A stretch of DNA of 64,000 bases from Streptomyces griseoflavus (GTDB lineage: Bacteria > Actinomycetota > Actinomycetes > Streptomycetales > Streptomycetaceae): NCBI RefSeq assembly GCF_014649995.1, contig NZ_BMUC01000009.1, positions 221,466 to 285,465 of the forward strand, written 5' to 3'. Within the stretch, counting starts at the first letter, position 1. Every line of letters begins with the position of its first letter. Position numbers and translations under genes: made by a program. Of the stretch, positions 1-9,981 are shown in pieces. Under the pieces are notes generated by a model. That model had not been told where the DNA came from. It searched no databases and saw only the letters and a list, made by a program, of their open reading frames with translations.

Positions 1-2
1 CG

Positions 3-245
3 GACCGGGGTGAGCCGGAGAAGGGCCGCTGGTCGCAGCAGGAGCAGCTCCTTGCGGCGGCGGTGGATGCGATCCGCCGTCTTGAGTGGGTGCTGATCTG
101 CGTCAACGTCGACAAGAAGAGCAAGCGGCCTGATCCGCCAGAGCCGATGCGCCGGCCTGGGGCGGGGCCGAAGAAGACGAGGGCGCAACTCACTGAGGGC
201 AGTGCGAACCGGCTGTTTGAGCTGCTGCAAGGGGGCGCCGCGTAG
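3..245 (+). CDS. Phage protein upstream of tape measure, C-terminal fragment (likely tail assembly chaperone)
   Basis: An open frame runs in from the left edge of the window with no start codon in view and stops with TAG at 243-245. The visible 80 residues are charged and end in a helical tail (NRLFELLQGG). The gene lies 21 bp upstream of the tape-measure gene. In siphoviruses that slot is held by the tail assembly chaperones, often made with a programmed frameshift. The assignment rests only on position; I see no diagnostic motif, and any slippery site would be to the left of the window. Confidence 0.6.
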   Translation, partial: DRGEPEKGRWSQQEQLLAAAVDAIRRLEWVLICVNVDKKSKRPDPPEPMRRPGAGPKKTRAQLTEGSANRLFELLQGGAA

Positions 246-266
246 GGCGCTGGGAGGGGGCTCCTG

Positions 267-3200
267 GTGCCTGCTATCTCCGTCGGCTCCGTTGAGGTCG
301 ATGTTCTGCCGAACGCTCAAGGCATCCAGTCGCGGCTTCGTGCCGCGCTGGTGCCGGCGGCGACGACGGTGGGTGATGAGGTCGGTCGGATCATCGGCCG
401 GCAGATCGTTACTCACATCACTCCGGCTGTGCGGGACGGGGTCCAGGGCGGGGCGAGGGCTGCTCGGCCTGCGGCGACTCGGGGCGGGGAGCAGGCTGGC
501 GGGGCGTTCGCCCGGTCTCTGCGGGCCCGCCTTGAGGCGGCTTTCCGCAGCATGCCTCGTCTGGATGTGCGCCTGTCGGACACGGGTGTCGACGCGGACC
601 TGGCCCGTCTTCGGGCTCGCCTGGAATCCCTTGCGGGCAAGACGGTCGGGATCGACATTGACGCGGCGTCCGCTCGGGCGCAGGCCGCTGATATCGAGGA
701 GCGGCTGCGCCGTATCGGTGCCGCCCACCCCAACGTCGCCGTCCGCGCGGACACGGCGGCTGCGATCGCGCAGCTGCAGTTGCTGCAGCAGCAGATCGAC
801 GAGGTCAGCCGCGATCCTGCCCGGATCCGGGTGGAGACGGATGGCACGTTCGGGCAGCGCCTGCGGGCTCAGGTGCAGGCGGCTGAGGCGTCGCTGCCGA
901 ACATCAATCTGACCGCCGACTCCAGCGCCGCCGAGGTGGAGATTGCTCGGCTGCGGGCGCAGCTGACCGCGCTGCGGGATGTGCGGATCGGTGTCGACAT
1001 GGACACTGCTACGGCGACGGCGCGGATAGAAGCGATTCAGGCTCGCTTGCAGGCGTTGTCGGCGTCCGATGCGGACGTGGCTGTGCGTGTGGACGCCGGG
1101 GCTGCTCACGCGCAACTGCTTGCCTTTCAGGCGCAGGTGAATCGGCTGGATGGCCGGCGGGTGCGTGTCGATGTCGACACGGGTGTGGCGCAGGTTGCGC
1201 TGGGCAATTTGGCGTTTGCTGCTGTCGCCTTGGGCCCGGCGCTGTTGCCGATTCTGCCGGTGGCGGCTGCTGGTCTGGGCGCGATCGCTGCTGCGGCGAC
1301 TGCTGCGGCCGTGGGCATCGGATCGATCGCTCTGGTGGCGGTTCCGGCGTTCATGCAGATCGGGAAGGTTTTGCAGGCGCAGAAGGCTGCGCAGGATGCG
1401 TCGACGCAGGCGACGATGCGCGGGGGGCAGGCGTCTGGGCAGGGCGCTCAGAAGGCCTTGCAGATGGCGTCGGCTCAGCAGTCGCTGGCGTCGGCGCACC
1501 GGAATGCGGCCCGGCAGATCCGGCAGGCTGAGCAGGGTGTTTCGGATGCGGTCCGGAATGCGGCGGAGGCGAATGAGCGGGCCGCCGACCAGGTGAGTTC
1601 TGCCCGTCAGGGCTTGGCGGATGCGGTTCAGCAGGCCGCGGACCGGCAGGAGCAGGCGCTTGAGCAGGTGCGCAGCGCTGAGGAGTCCCTTGCCAACGCG
1701 CAGCGCTCCGCCCGGCAGGCTCAGGAGGACCTCAACGACGCCCGTGAGGACGCGGCCCGACGGCTTGAGGACTTGGAGTCCCGGCTCGCGAACGCTTCCC
1801 TCAGCGAGCGGGATGCTGTGCTGGCGGTGCAGGACGCCCAGGCCAGACTCACTCGCATGCGGGAGGCTGGCGACGCTGTCGCCTTCGCTGACCAGCAGCG
1901 GATCCAGCTTGCCTACGACCAGGCGGTGCAGCGGCTCGCAGATCAGCGCACGGAGACGAAGCGTCTGACGGCTGAGAAGAAGGCTGCGGACAAGGCTGGG
2001 GTTGAGGGCTCGGATCTGGTGCTGGACGCGCAGGAGCGTCTGCGTCAGGCCGAGGCGGGTGTTGCTAGTCAGCAGAAGGCTTTGGCGAAGGCGCGTAGGG
2101 ATGCGGCTCGTCAGCAGGTGCAGGCGCAGCGGGATATTGCTGAGGCGCAGTTGCGGGTTGCTGAGGCTCAGCGGAATGTGACGCGCACGCAGGAGGATGG
2201 CGCGCGCTCGGTGGCGCGGGCTCAGGAGAGTCTTGCTGCGGCTCAGCAGTCGGCGGCGGATTCGATTGCTTCGGCTCAGCGGCAGATTGCCTCCGCGTCG
2301 CTTTCGGCGGCCGGGGGCGTGGATCAGGCTGCCCTCGCTCAGCAGAAGTATGAGGCGGAGCTGGCCAAGCTGACTCCGTCGGCGCGGGAGACGTTGAACG
2401 CCTTCGTCGGTTTGAAGGATGCGTTCGGCGCTTGGTCGCGGTCGCTGCAGCCTGCTGTGATGCCGCTGTTCACGCGGGCTTTGATCGGTTTGAAGAACGC
2501 GCTGCCTGGGTTGACGCCGTTCGTGCTGGAGGCGGCGGATGCGATCAGCGGGCTGCAGGACCGAGCGTCGCGCGGTTTCCGGTCGCCGTGGTGGAAGGAG
2601 TTCAAGTCCGACCTTGAGGGCTCCATCAAGCCGGCGATCACCGGCCTGGGTATCGCCTTCGGGAACGTTTTCAAGGGAATGGCCGGCGTCATGCAGGCCT
2701 TCTTCCCGCGCATGGATTCGATCTCCTCGCGGATGCAGACCATCACCGGCCGCTTCGCGAATTGGGGCACGTCGCTGAAGGGCAGCCCGGAGTTCGAGCG
2801 GTTCCTGTCGTATGCGTCGGAGCATGGGCCGATCTTGGCGGATGTGTTCCGGCAGATCGGTTCCGCGTTCATGAACGTGGGGCAGGCCCTGTCGCCGCTC
2901 TCTGGCCCGCTGCTGAAGTTGATTGGTGGGGTAGCGGAGTTCATCGCGGTCGTCGCGGACAAGGCGCCGTGGTACATCATGCTGCTGTACGGGATCGTCA
3001 TCGCGACGAAGCTGTGGACGATCGCGATGGCGGCCCTCAATTTTGTGATGACCGCCAACCCGTTCGTGCTGATCGGTATGGCCATCCTCGCCGTCATGGC
3101 GATCGTCATCTATGCCTACAACCGGTTCGGATGGTTCCGGGCGGGTGTGCAGGCGGTCTGGGACGGCATCAAGGTCGGGGCGCTGTTCCTGTGGAACTCG

Positions 3201-5135
3201 GTGCTCAAGCCTGCGTTCGCCGGGATCATGACCGGTTTGAAGGCGGTCGGTGGTTGGGCTCTGTGGTTGTGGAGCACGGCTATCAAGCCTGCTTTCGACG
3301 GCATTGTCTTCGTCGGTCGGATCTTGCTGACGGCTCTGGTTACGGCTGTTCTGCTGCCGATCATTGCCGCGTTCAAGCTGGTCGGCTGGTTCGGTACGTG
3401 GTTGTGGAACACGGCGTTGAAGCCGGCGTTCGATGCGATCGCGGCTGGCGCGTTGTGGTTGTGGAACACGGCCTTCAAGCCCGCCTTCCAGTGGATCGGT
3501 GACAAGGCGAAGTGGCTGTGGAATGCGGCAATCAAACCGGCCTGGGCGGGTATTCAGGCGGGCGCGAAGTGGATGTGGGAGACCATCCTCCGTCCGATCT
3601 TCCGCGCTTTTGTAGATGGGCTGAAGACGCTCGGGGGCTGGGCGAAGTGGCTGTGGCAGTCGGCCATCAAGCCTGCCTGGGACGGGATTGTCGCGGCGGG
3701 GAAGTGGGCGTGGGAGAAGGGCATCAAGCCTGTCTTCGACGGCTGGAAGAAGATCATTCGCGGTCTGGGTGGTCTCTTCAGTGACGCGGTCGCGTCGATC
3801 AGGACGCAGTGGGACAAGCTGAAGGACGTCGCACGCAAGCCCGTCCAGTTCATCGTCGACACCGTCTACAACAAGGGCATCGTCGGCGTCTGGAACAAGG
3901 TCGCGGACGCGTTCGGTGCCCCGACACTGAAGGAGTTCAAGTTCGCTTCTGGCGGCATCATGCCTGGTTACACGCCGGGCCGTGACGTCCACCAGTTTGT
4001 GTCCCCGACGGGTGGCCGGCTGGAGCTCAGTGGTGGCGAGGCCATCATGCGGCCCGAGTTCACCCGCGCTGTCGGTAGCAATTTCGTCGGCACGATGAAC
4101 TCGATCGCCAGGTCTGGTGGGGCGCAGGGCGTGAAGGCCGCTCTTGCTCCGATGCTGGGCGGCAACCCGCGCACCCCGACGGACACGTCGCTGCGCTACT
4201 CCGGCGGCGGAGTCGTGCAGCGGTTCGCGGACGGCGGCATCTTCGGCTGGATCAAGGGCGCCGCGTCGTCTGCGGTCGGCGCCGGTTCGGATGCCTGGAA
4301 CGCCATCAAGAAGGGCGCTTCCTGGCTGAAGGACGGGCTGGAGAACTCGGCCCGTGCCGGTGTGAAGCACGTCGTCGACCCGCTCCTGCGTTCCTTCCCG
4401 GGCATGGACACCGGCTTCGGAGCCATGCTGCGCCGCATCCCCGATCGGATCATCGACTCGCTGTTCGGCTACAGCAAGGAGGCCGACAAGCGGGGCGCCG
4501 GCGGTGTGGGCGGACCGCGTATCGCGGCAGCGCTCAAGTGGGCGAAGACGCAGGCTGGCTTGCCTTACCAGTGGGCCGGAAACGGCAACCCCTCGTGGGA
4601 CTGCTCCGGCTTCATGAGCGCGATTGAGAGCGTCATCCGAGGTCAGAAGCCTCACCGCAGGTGGGCGACGATGGCGTTCTCGGGGCGGACTGCACCTCCC
4701 GGGTGGGAACTGCGGAAGAAGTCCCCCTTCATGGTCGGCATCACCAATGCGGGTGTCGGTCACACCGCGGGAACGCTCGGCGGGGTGAATGTGGAGTCCC
4801 GCGGCGGTGACGGCGTGGTCGTGGGTAAGCGGGCCCGCTCGTACAAGGACCGCCTGTTCGACTCCTGGTACGGATTCAAGCCGGGGTCCTACGACTCCGG
4901 CGGCTACCTGCAGCCGGGCCTCAACCTCGCCTTCAACGGCACTGGCCGGCCGGAGCCAGTGTTCACGACGGCGCAGGCGAACGCTCTGACGTCGCTCGCG
5001 GCGCGGTCGGCGCAGCAGCAGCTCGGCGATCTGCAGGTGGCGGTGTACGTCGGCGACCAGCAGATCACCGACATTGCGCGCGCAGAGGTCCGCACGGCGC
5101 AGGGCGAGCTCATCCAGGTACTGAACGCGGGCTGA
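267..5135 (+). CDS. Tail tape measure protein with C-terminal NlpC/P60 peptidase domain
   Basis: This 1,622-residue protein sets phage tail length and probably helps the genome cross the cell wall. The start is GTG 267, preceded by a GGGAGGGGG ribosome site. The N-terminal 310 residues are helical. Hydrophobic stretches lie near 318-370 and 901-950. Residues 380-690 are a long Ala/Gln/Arg coiled coil. Residues 970-1160 hold about eight tryptophan-rich repeats of the type LWNTALKPAFDAI. From about 1,420 to 1,520 there is an NlpC/P60-like peptidase: Cys1446 sits in DCSGF and His1499 in VGHTAG, the expected catalytic pair. It heads the tail-gene run. The family and role are clear from length, coiled coil and position; peptidase activity is inferred from the motif. 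Confidence 0.93.
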   Translation: MPAISVGSVEVDVLPNAQGIQSRLRAALVPAATTVGDEVGRIIGRQIVTHITPAVRDGVQGGARAARPAATRGGEQAGGAFARSLRARLEAAFRSMPRLDVRLSDTGVDADLARLRARLESLAGKTVGIDIDAASARAQAADIEERLRRIGAAHPNVAVRADTAAAIAQLQLLQQQIDEVSRDPARIRVETDGTFGQRLRAQVQAAEASLPNINLTADSSAAEVEIARLRAQLTALRDVRIGVDMDTATATARIEAIQARLQALSASDADVAVRVDAGAAHAQLLAFQAQVNRLDGRRVRVDVDTGVAQVALGNLAFAAVALGPALLPILPVAAAGLGAIAAAATAAAVGIGSIALVAVPAFMQIGKVLQAQKAAQDASTQATMRGGQASGQGAQKALQMASAQQSLASAHRNAARQIRQAEQGVSDAVRNAAEANERAADQVSSARQGLADAVQQAADRQEQALEQVRSAEESLANAQRSARQAQEDLNDAREDAARRLEDLESRLANASLSERDAVLAVQDAQARLTRMREAGDAVAFADQQRIQLAYDQAVQRLADQRTETKRLTAEKKAADKAGVEGSDLVLDAQERLRQAEAGVASQQKALAKARRDAARQQVQAQRDIAEAQLRVAEAQRNVTRTQEDGARSVARAQESLAAAQQSAADSIASAQRQIASASLSAAGGVDQAALAQQKYEAELAKLTPSARETLNAFVGLKDAFGAWSRSLQPAVMPLFTRALIGLKNALPGLTPFVLEAADAISGLQDRASRGFRSPWWKEFKSDLEGSIKPAITGLGIAFGNVFKGMAGVMQAFFPRMDSISSRMQTITGRFANWGTSLKGSPEFERFLSYASEHGPILADVFRQIGSAFMNVGQALSPLSGPLLKLIGGVAEFIAVVADKAPWYIMLLYGIVIATKLWTIAMAALNFVMTANPFVLIGMAILAVMAIVIYAYNRFGWFRAGVQAVWDGIKVGALFLWNSVLKPAFAGIMTGLKAVGGWALWLWSTAIKPAFDGIVFVGRILLTALVTAVLLPIIAAFKLVGWFGTWLWNTALKPAFDAIAAGALWLWNTAFKPAFQWIGDKAKWLWNAAIKPAWAGIQAGAKWMWETILRPIFRAFVDGLKTLGGWAKWLWQSAIKPAWDGIVAAGKWAWEKGIKPVFDGWKKIIRGLGGLFSDAVASIRTQWDKLKDVARKPVQFIVDTVYNKGIVGVWNKVADAFGAPTLKEFKFASGGIMPGYTPGRDVHQFVSPTGGRLELSGGEAIMRPEFTRAVGSNFVGTMNSIARSGGAQGVKAALAPMLGGNPRTPTDTSLRYSGGGVVQRFADGGIFGWIKGAASSAVGAGSDAWNAIKKGASWLKDGLENSARAGVKHVVDPLLRSFPGMDTGFGAMLRRIPDRIIDSLFGYSKEADKRGAGGVGGPRIAAALKWAKTQAGLPYQWAGNGNPSWDCSGFMSAIESVIRGQKPHRRWATMAFSGRTAPPGWELRKKSPFMVGITNAGVGHTAGTLGGVNVESRGGDGVVVGKRARSYKDRLFDSWYGFKPGSYDSGGYLQPGLNLAFNGTGRPEPVFTTAQANALTSLAARSAQQQLGDLQVAVYVGDQQITDIARAEVRTAQGELIQVLNAG

Positions 5136-5145
5136 GGAGGTCTCC

Positions 5146-7371
5146 ATGCCGATTCCCGGGAATCTCCTCAGTCCGACGACGGAGATGGTCGATCCGAACA
5201 TCTCCGGTTGGGCGGCGAAGCTGAACGCGACGCTGGTGAAGGGCGTGGGCGGCCGGAACGGGGACGGCTGCCTCGTCGTCAAGAGCGTGGCGGCGGGGGA
5301 GGTGCAGGCCCGCACCGTCTCCTCCTACCCCGTCGCGGCCGGGACGACGTACTACGCGTTTGCGGACGCGTCGGGGTCGGTGCCGGAGCGGATCGGGATC
5401 CGCTGGCTGTCGGCGACGGGCACGGAGGTGTCCGTCTCGTGGTCGCTGACGACGCTGGCGGCGTCGTCGGGCTGGCATCGGGTGTCGGTGGCGGCGGTAG
5501 CTCCGGTGGGGGCGGCGCAGGCGCAGGTGCTGCTGTCGTCCACGCCGGCCGGGGCTGCGGTCAACCACTTCTGGGAGAACGTCTACCTGGGGCAGCCGAT
5601 CCGCACGACCGGCAACCTCCTCCCCTTCACGACGGAGTCCACGGAGGTGGACGCGTCGGGCTGGACGCCGGTCGTCAACGCGACGATCAGTCGGCAGGTG
5701 CCGGTCATCAGCTGGTCCGTGACCAACTACCTGGCCGGCGGTCACGCGCTGGCGATGACGGCGGTCGCCGCGGGCAACGCGTCCATTCTGGCGGTGGACC
5801 GGCCGACGGTCACGCCGGGCGAGGAGTACCTCGCCTACGCCTACCTGCAGCCGCCCACCGTCGCCTCGACGGCGTGGATCGAGCTCCGCTTCTACGACAG
5901 CGTCGGCAACCAAATCCAGGCCACCCGAAGCGTGCTGGCGCCTCCGACTCCGGCGACGGGCATGTACCGGCAGCAGGTCGCCGCGACCGCCCCCGCGAAC
6001 GCGGCCACCTGCTCGATCGCGGCAGGCCTGGATGGCGCGTCGGCGGGGCAGGTGCTACGGCTGGAGACGGTCGCGATCCTGGCCGCGCCTGAGCTTCAGT
6101 CCGGGAGCGTCCTGCCGTATGCCGATTCCAGCTTCGAGCAGGGCATCGCCGGGTGGACGGTGGCCTCCGGGGTGGCTGCGCTGGCTCGCACCGCACCGTG
6201 GGGGGCGTCCGGTCTGGCGGGGTCGTATGCGCTCGCCGTCACCAGCAGCACCGCCACCCAGTCCGTCCTCCGCTCGGTGACGATGCCGGTCACCGAGGGT
6301 CGAAACTGGCGGGCCATCGCCTACGCGCACCCGGCGGCCGGAACGTGGTCGACGGTCACCGTGCGGGTCCGCTGGTACGACGCCGCGGACACGGACCTGG
6401 GCGTCAGCGCGGGCACGACCTACCTGCTCCCGGGCTCGTCCTGGTACGGCATGCAAGCCGACCAGGTCGCGCCGGCGGGCGCGGTACGGGCGGCGATCGA
6501 GATCGTGCCGACGGCATCGAGTGCGGGCGCGGTGCTGCACCTGGACTGGATCGCCCTGTGGGAGGTGCTGCCGCTCACCACGGTGGCCGCCGATTCCGGT
6601 AGCGGCTACGTCACGCTGACGCTGCGGGAGCTCCCGCCGGACTCGACGCTGACCGTGTACCGGGTGGGGTCGGACGGTGCCCGCACCCTGGTGCGCGGCG
6701 AGGGCGGGCTGATCGACGGTCAGGCCATCACCGTCGATCTGCTGGTGGTGGAGGACCATGAGGCGCCGCTCGGACGGCCGGTGTCCTACCGCATCGAGAT
6801 CCGGGACGCGGACGGCGACCTGTCCACGCGCGGCTCGGACACCGTCAGCCTGGCCCTGGACGACATCAACCTCGCGTGGTTGAAGGACCCTGGGAACCCA
6901 CAGAGGAACCTGCGGGTGATGGTGGAGACGGCGCCGAACTGGCAGCGCCCCATCGAGCAGAGCAGCCACATCGTCCGCGGCCGACGCAACAAGGTCATCT
7001 TCTCTGGGCGCAGGCAGGGCCTCGAGGGGGACCTGTCCGTCTGGACTCGCTCCGACGAGGAGCGCGAGTCGCTGCACCTGCTCCTCGACTCCGGCAACAC
7101 CCTGCTGTGGCAGGCGGCACCGGGCATGGGCGTCGACGACATGTACGTCGCCGTCGGCCAGGCCACCGAGGGCCGCACCAGCCCGCTGGCGCAGGACGAA
7201 TGGCGGGCCTGGCAGCTACCGCTCGTCCAGCAGGACATGCCCACCACCACCGGCGTCAACGGCGCCGCGGGCCGCACCTGGCGTGACGTCCTCACCGAGT
7301 TCGCCACTGTCGCGGACGTGCTGGACGTGTACGACACCACCGAGGATCTGCTGCTCGATCGCCGGGGGTGA
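5146..7371 (+). CDS. Minor tail protein with carbohydrate-binding-like repeats
   Basis: The 741-residue product starts at ATG 5146 after a GAGGAGG site and follows the tape measure by 10 bp. It contains three related beta-rich modules (about residues 1-155, 155-320 and 320-475), each opening with a phrase like NLLPFTTES or VLPYADSSFEQ. They resemble CBM4/9-type galactose-binding folds and end with an aromatic and strand-rich motif. The C-terminal 170 residues (from about VSYRIEI) resemble the conserved distal part of actinophage minor tail proteins. It probably forms the tail tip or baseplate and binds wall or surface glycans. Binding specificity cannot be told from sequence. Confidence 0.8.
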   Translation: MPIPGNLLSPTTEMVDPNISGWAAKLNATLVKGVGGRNGDGCLVVKSVAAGEVQARTVSSYPVAAGTTYYAFADASGSVPERIGIRWLSATGTEVSVSWSLTTLAASSGWHRVSVAAVAPVGAAQAQVLLSSTPAGAAVNHFWENVYLGQPIRTTGNLLPFTTESTEVDASGWTPVVNATISRQVPVISWSVTNYLAGGHALAMTAVAAGNASILAVDRPTVTPGEEYLAYAYLQPPTVASTAWIELRFYDSVGNQIQATRSVLAPPTPATGMYRQQVAATAPANAATCSIAAGLDGASAGQVLRLETVAILAAPELQSGSVLPYADSSFEQGIAGWTVASGVAALARTAPWGASGLAGSYALAVTSSTATQSVLRSVTMPVTEGRNWRAIAYAHPAAGTWSTVTVRVRWYDAADTDLGVSAGTTYLLPGSSWYGMQADQVAPAGAVRAAIEIVPTASSAGAVLHLDWIALWEVLPLTTVAADSGSGYVTLTLRELPPDSTLTVYRVGSDGARTLVRGEGGLIDGQAITVDLLVVEDHEAPLGRPVSYRIEIRDADGDLSTRGSDTVSLALDDINLAWLKDPGNPQRNLRVMVETAPNWQRPIEQSSHIVRGRRNKVIFSGRRQGLEGDLSVWTRSDEERESLHLLLDSGNTLLWQAAPGMGVDDMYVAVGQATEGRTSPLAQDEWRAWQLPLVQQDMPTTTGVNGAAGRTWRDVLTEFATVADVLDVYDTTEDLLLDRRG

Positions 7372-7374
7372 ACG

Positions 7375-8466
7375 GTGTACCCGGTATCGGATCGCTTCCT
7401 GGCGCGGCTCGCCGAGTCGCACACGCCGGCCACGCAGGTGCAGCTGCTGCTGACCAGCGGGCGGGTCATCGACCTGGACCACACGGGCGGCAGCGTGACC
7501 GTGGACCGGGGGCAGGCGATCCGCCGCACCTGCACGGTTACCGTCCCCGATCCGGCGCTCATCCCGCGCACGCCGACGGATCAGCTCGCCGTGTACGGGG
7601 CCCGACTGCGGGTGTCCCGAGGCGTCGAGTACGGCGACGGCACCAGCGAGTTGGTTCCACTGGGGGTGTTCCGGCTGGACTCTGTGGGCGGCGACGTCTC
7701 CGAAGGGCCGGTCACCCTGCAAGGCAAGGGCCTCGAGGCGTGCGTCGCCGACGACAAGTTCACCGTCCCGTACCGGGTGGCGGGCACGGTCACCTCGGCG
7801 GTCACCGAGCTGGTGCGCCGGAGCCTGCCGGGCGCGGACATCGTCAGTGAGATCGCCGACCAGCCCATCGGCAGCAGGGTGTTCGATGTCGAGGCGGATC
7901 CGTGGGCGGGCTGCCAGGAGGTCGCTGCCGCAGCCGGCGCCGAGGTGTACGCCAACGCCGACGGGGTGTTCGTCATCCGGGTGATGCCCGACCTGGCCAC
8001 AGCCGACCCGGTGTGGGCGGTCGAAGCGACCGAGGGCGGCGTGTATATCTCCGGCAGCCGGGCCATGACCAGCGACGGCGTCCACAACGCGGTCCTCGCC
8101 CGTGGGGAGAACACGACCGACGGCATCCCGCCCGTCTCCTACCTGGCCGTCGACGACGACCCGGGCAGCCCCACCTACTGGGGCGGCCCCTACGGGCACC
8201 GGCCCGCCTTCCACTCCTCGCCCACCCTCGTGAGCGTGGGCGCCTGCCAACTCGCCGCCCAGCTAAAGCTGCAGGCGGCGAAGGCCCCGAACGCCTCCGG
8301 CGACATCAGCTCCCTGCCGAATCCGGCGCTGGAGCCGGGGGACGTCATCCGGGTCACGCACCCCGACGGCAGCCGCGAACTCCACCAGATCGCGAGCTTC
8401 TCCGTGCCGCTCGACCTGGGCGGCGACTTCCCCATCGCCACGATCAGCGCGAAGGAGGACTCGTGA
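7375..8466 (+). CDS. Minor tail / baseplate protein (DUF5047-like)
   Basis: The 363-residue protein starts at GTG 7375, three bases after the previous stop. It opens with MYPVSDRFLARLAESHTPAT, typical of the DUF5047-type tail proteins of Streptomyces phages, and has alternating beta segments consistent with a baseplate hub fold (gp27/gp44-like). Its stop overlaps the next gene by GTGA, so the two are translationally coupled. It likely sits between the distal tail protein and the fibres. Assignment is by remembered family resemblance and gene order, not by a search. Confidence 0.72.
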   Translation: MYPVSDRFLARLAESHTPATQVQLLLTSGRVIDLDHTGGSVTVDRGQAIRRTCTVTVPDPALIPRTPTDQLAVYGARLRVSRGVEYGDGTSELVPLGVFRLDSVGGDVSEGPVTLQGKGLEACVADDKFTVPYRVAGTVTSAVTELVRRSLPGADIVSEIADQPIGSRVFDVEADPWAGCQEVAAAAGAEVYANADGVFVIRVMPDLATADPVWAVEATEGGVYISGSRAMTSDGVHNAVLARGENTTDGIPPVSYLAVDDDPGSPTYWGGPYGHRPAFHSSPTLVSVGACQLAAQLKLQAAKAPNASGDISSLPNPALEPGDVIRVTHPDGSRELHQIASFSVPLDLGGDFPIATISAKEDS

Positions 8467-8732
8467 CGTCCGGGCACTCCACCAACCGGCAACTCGGCGC
8501 CGCACTGAAACGTGCCGCGCAGCGCGCCGGCGAGCAGACCCCGGTGGTGCGCGGCGCGGACTGGCGGCTCGCCACCGTCACCGCCGTGTCCGGCGGCGGC
8601 CTCGTCGAAGTCGACGGTGTCCTCGAGGTCCGCCGTCTCGCCTCCTACGCGGCGCCCGCGGTCGGCCAGGTCATCGTCATCAGCCAGTCCTCCAGCGGTA
8701 ACTGGCTCGCGCTCGGACCCCTCGCCACCTGA
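8463..8732 (+). CDS. Small phage tail-region protein, unknown function
   Basis: An 89-residue protein starts at GTG 8463 and overlaps the previous gene by four bases. It has a basic helical N-terminus (about residues 1-25) followed by beta strands with a repeated VxVxG pattern, and ends GNWLALGPLAT. This suggests a small OB- or SH3-like barrel such as those in baseplate hub accessory proteins. I do not recognise a specific family. Its position between the DUF5047-like protein and the receptor-binding candidates supports a virion or assembly role. Confidence 0.65.
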   Translation: MTSGHSTNRQLGAALKRAAQRAGEQTPVVRGADWRLATVTAVSGGGLVEVDGVLEVRRLASYAAPAVGQVIVISQSSSGNWLALGPLAT

Positions 8733-8755
8733 TCACACGACTCTAGGAGGGGCGC

Positions 8756-9391
8756 GTGCCCACATCAGATGCGTTCGGCCAGGGCATCAGCCTCATCTCA
8801 CTGACCGACGCCCCCGACATGTCGAAGGCGATCGCCGACCTCGCCGCCGGCGTCATACCCCGCAGCATCCTGCGGTTCGCTTCGGCGTCCGCGCGGACGG
8901 CCGCGCTCGCCGGCGACGCCGCGCCCGTCGAGGGCATGCTGTCCTACCTGATGGACGTCGACCGGCTGGACGTGTACACCGGGTCGGCCTGGGTGGAGGT
9001 GAGCACCAAACGGGAGGCGTCGTCGGTGGTGATGGCCAGCACCGGCCAGACCAGCGGCCAGCTCCTCACCGGTCTGTCCGTCACCATGGCGACCCGCGCG
9101 GGCGCCACCTACCGGCTCGAAGCGAGCGGCCTGGTCCGCTCCACCCTCGCCAACGACCGCATCGACCTCCTCATCCGCCGCGGCACCACCGTCAGCGGCA
9201 CGCAGGTCGGCGGCGGCGTCCACTTCTCCAACGCGGGCGCGACGGGGGAGAGCCTCACCGCGGTCGGCTGGGACACCCCCGGCGCAGGCACCACCACCTG
9301 GGTCGTGACGATTAGCGGCGTCGGCTCCGGACTCGTCGACCTCACCGCATCCACCGCCTTCCCGGCCACGTTCACCGTGAAGGAGATCTGA
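8756..9391 (+). CDS. Phage tail fibre / receptor-binding candidate
   Basis: A 211-residue protein starts at GTG 8756 after a TAGGAGGGG ribosome site. The N-terminal 90 residues resemble the attachment segment of small actinophage tail proteins (SMLSYLMDVDRLDVYTGSAW-like phrase, parts only quoted). The C-terminal 120 residues are Thr/Ser/Gly-rich beta structure (VMASTGQTSGQ to FTVKEI), as in trimeric fibre heads. Its TGA shares one base with the next ATG. The role is inferred from order (tail, then fibre, then lysis) and composition. Confidence 0.65.
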   Translation: MPTSDAFGQGISLISLTDAPDMSKAIADLAAGVIPRSILRFASASARTAALAGDAAPVEGMLSYLMDVDRLDVYTGSAWVEVSTKREASSVVMASTGQTSGQLLTGLSVTMATRAGATYRLEASGLVRSTLANDRIDLLIRRGTTVSGTQVGGGVHFSNAGATGESLTAVGWDTPGAGTTTWVVTISGVGSGLVDLTASTAFPATFTVKEI

Positions 9392-9918
9392 TGGGCTACC
9401 TGACGACCGCCGGCTACGAGCTGGCCGGCATCATGGCCACCGACCCGTGGCAGCCGGCATCTGGGTCGCTCGCCCTCGGCGCGCTGGAGACCCGCGCGAT
9501 TCCCGTCGACCTGTCGTCCACCTCGTACCGGACGCTGTATCGGGTCGTCCTGGGCGCCGTCACGCCCGGCGACATGCTGCGCATCGACGCCGACGCCCGC
9601 GTCACCAACAACTGCGGGTACACCATCGGCGTCGGCTGGCACCTGTGGATGTACGACTACAACAACCCGCTCAAAACCAACGGGCCGTGGTGGCGGATCT
9701 CCCACCTCATGGGCGACAACGTCGACCGCACCCGGCACCACATGCCGCTCCACATCAGCACCCTCTACCGGATGCCCGACGACTGGCCCGCCGGCCACCG
9801 GCCCGTCATCGTCCTGCGCGCCGACGCCCACTCCACCGCATGGCAGTCCGGCGACACCCTCACCGTCGACGCCGGATACGGGCAGCTCATCGTCGAGCAC
9901 TACAAGCCCACCATCTGA
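9391..9918 (+). CDS. Phage structural protein, unknown, tail tip region
   Basis: A 175-residue protein begins at ATG 9391, overlapping the previous stop by one base, with GGAG eight bases upstream. It is rich in aromatic residues and beta strands (GWHLWMYDYNN, GPWWRISHLM) and lacks a signal peptide. The strict coupling to the fibre candidate suggests that the two products assemble together, perhaps as a trimeric head or a glycan-binding accessory. I recognise no named domain. Confidence 0.6.
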   Translation: MGYLTTAGYELAGIMATDPWQPASGSLALGALETRAIPVDLSSTSYRTLYRVVLGAVTPGDMLRIDADARVTNNCGYTIGVGWHLWMYDYNNPLKTNGPWWRISHLMGDNVDRTRHHMPLHISTLYRMPDDWPAGHRPVIVLRADAHSTAWQSGDTLTVDAGYGQLIVEHYKPTI

Positions 9919-9981
9919 CCCTCGACCCCTCGCACGCCCTGAGCCACCCAGGCCGGGGCCTTTCTCATCCCTGGAGGCCTC

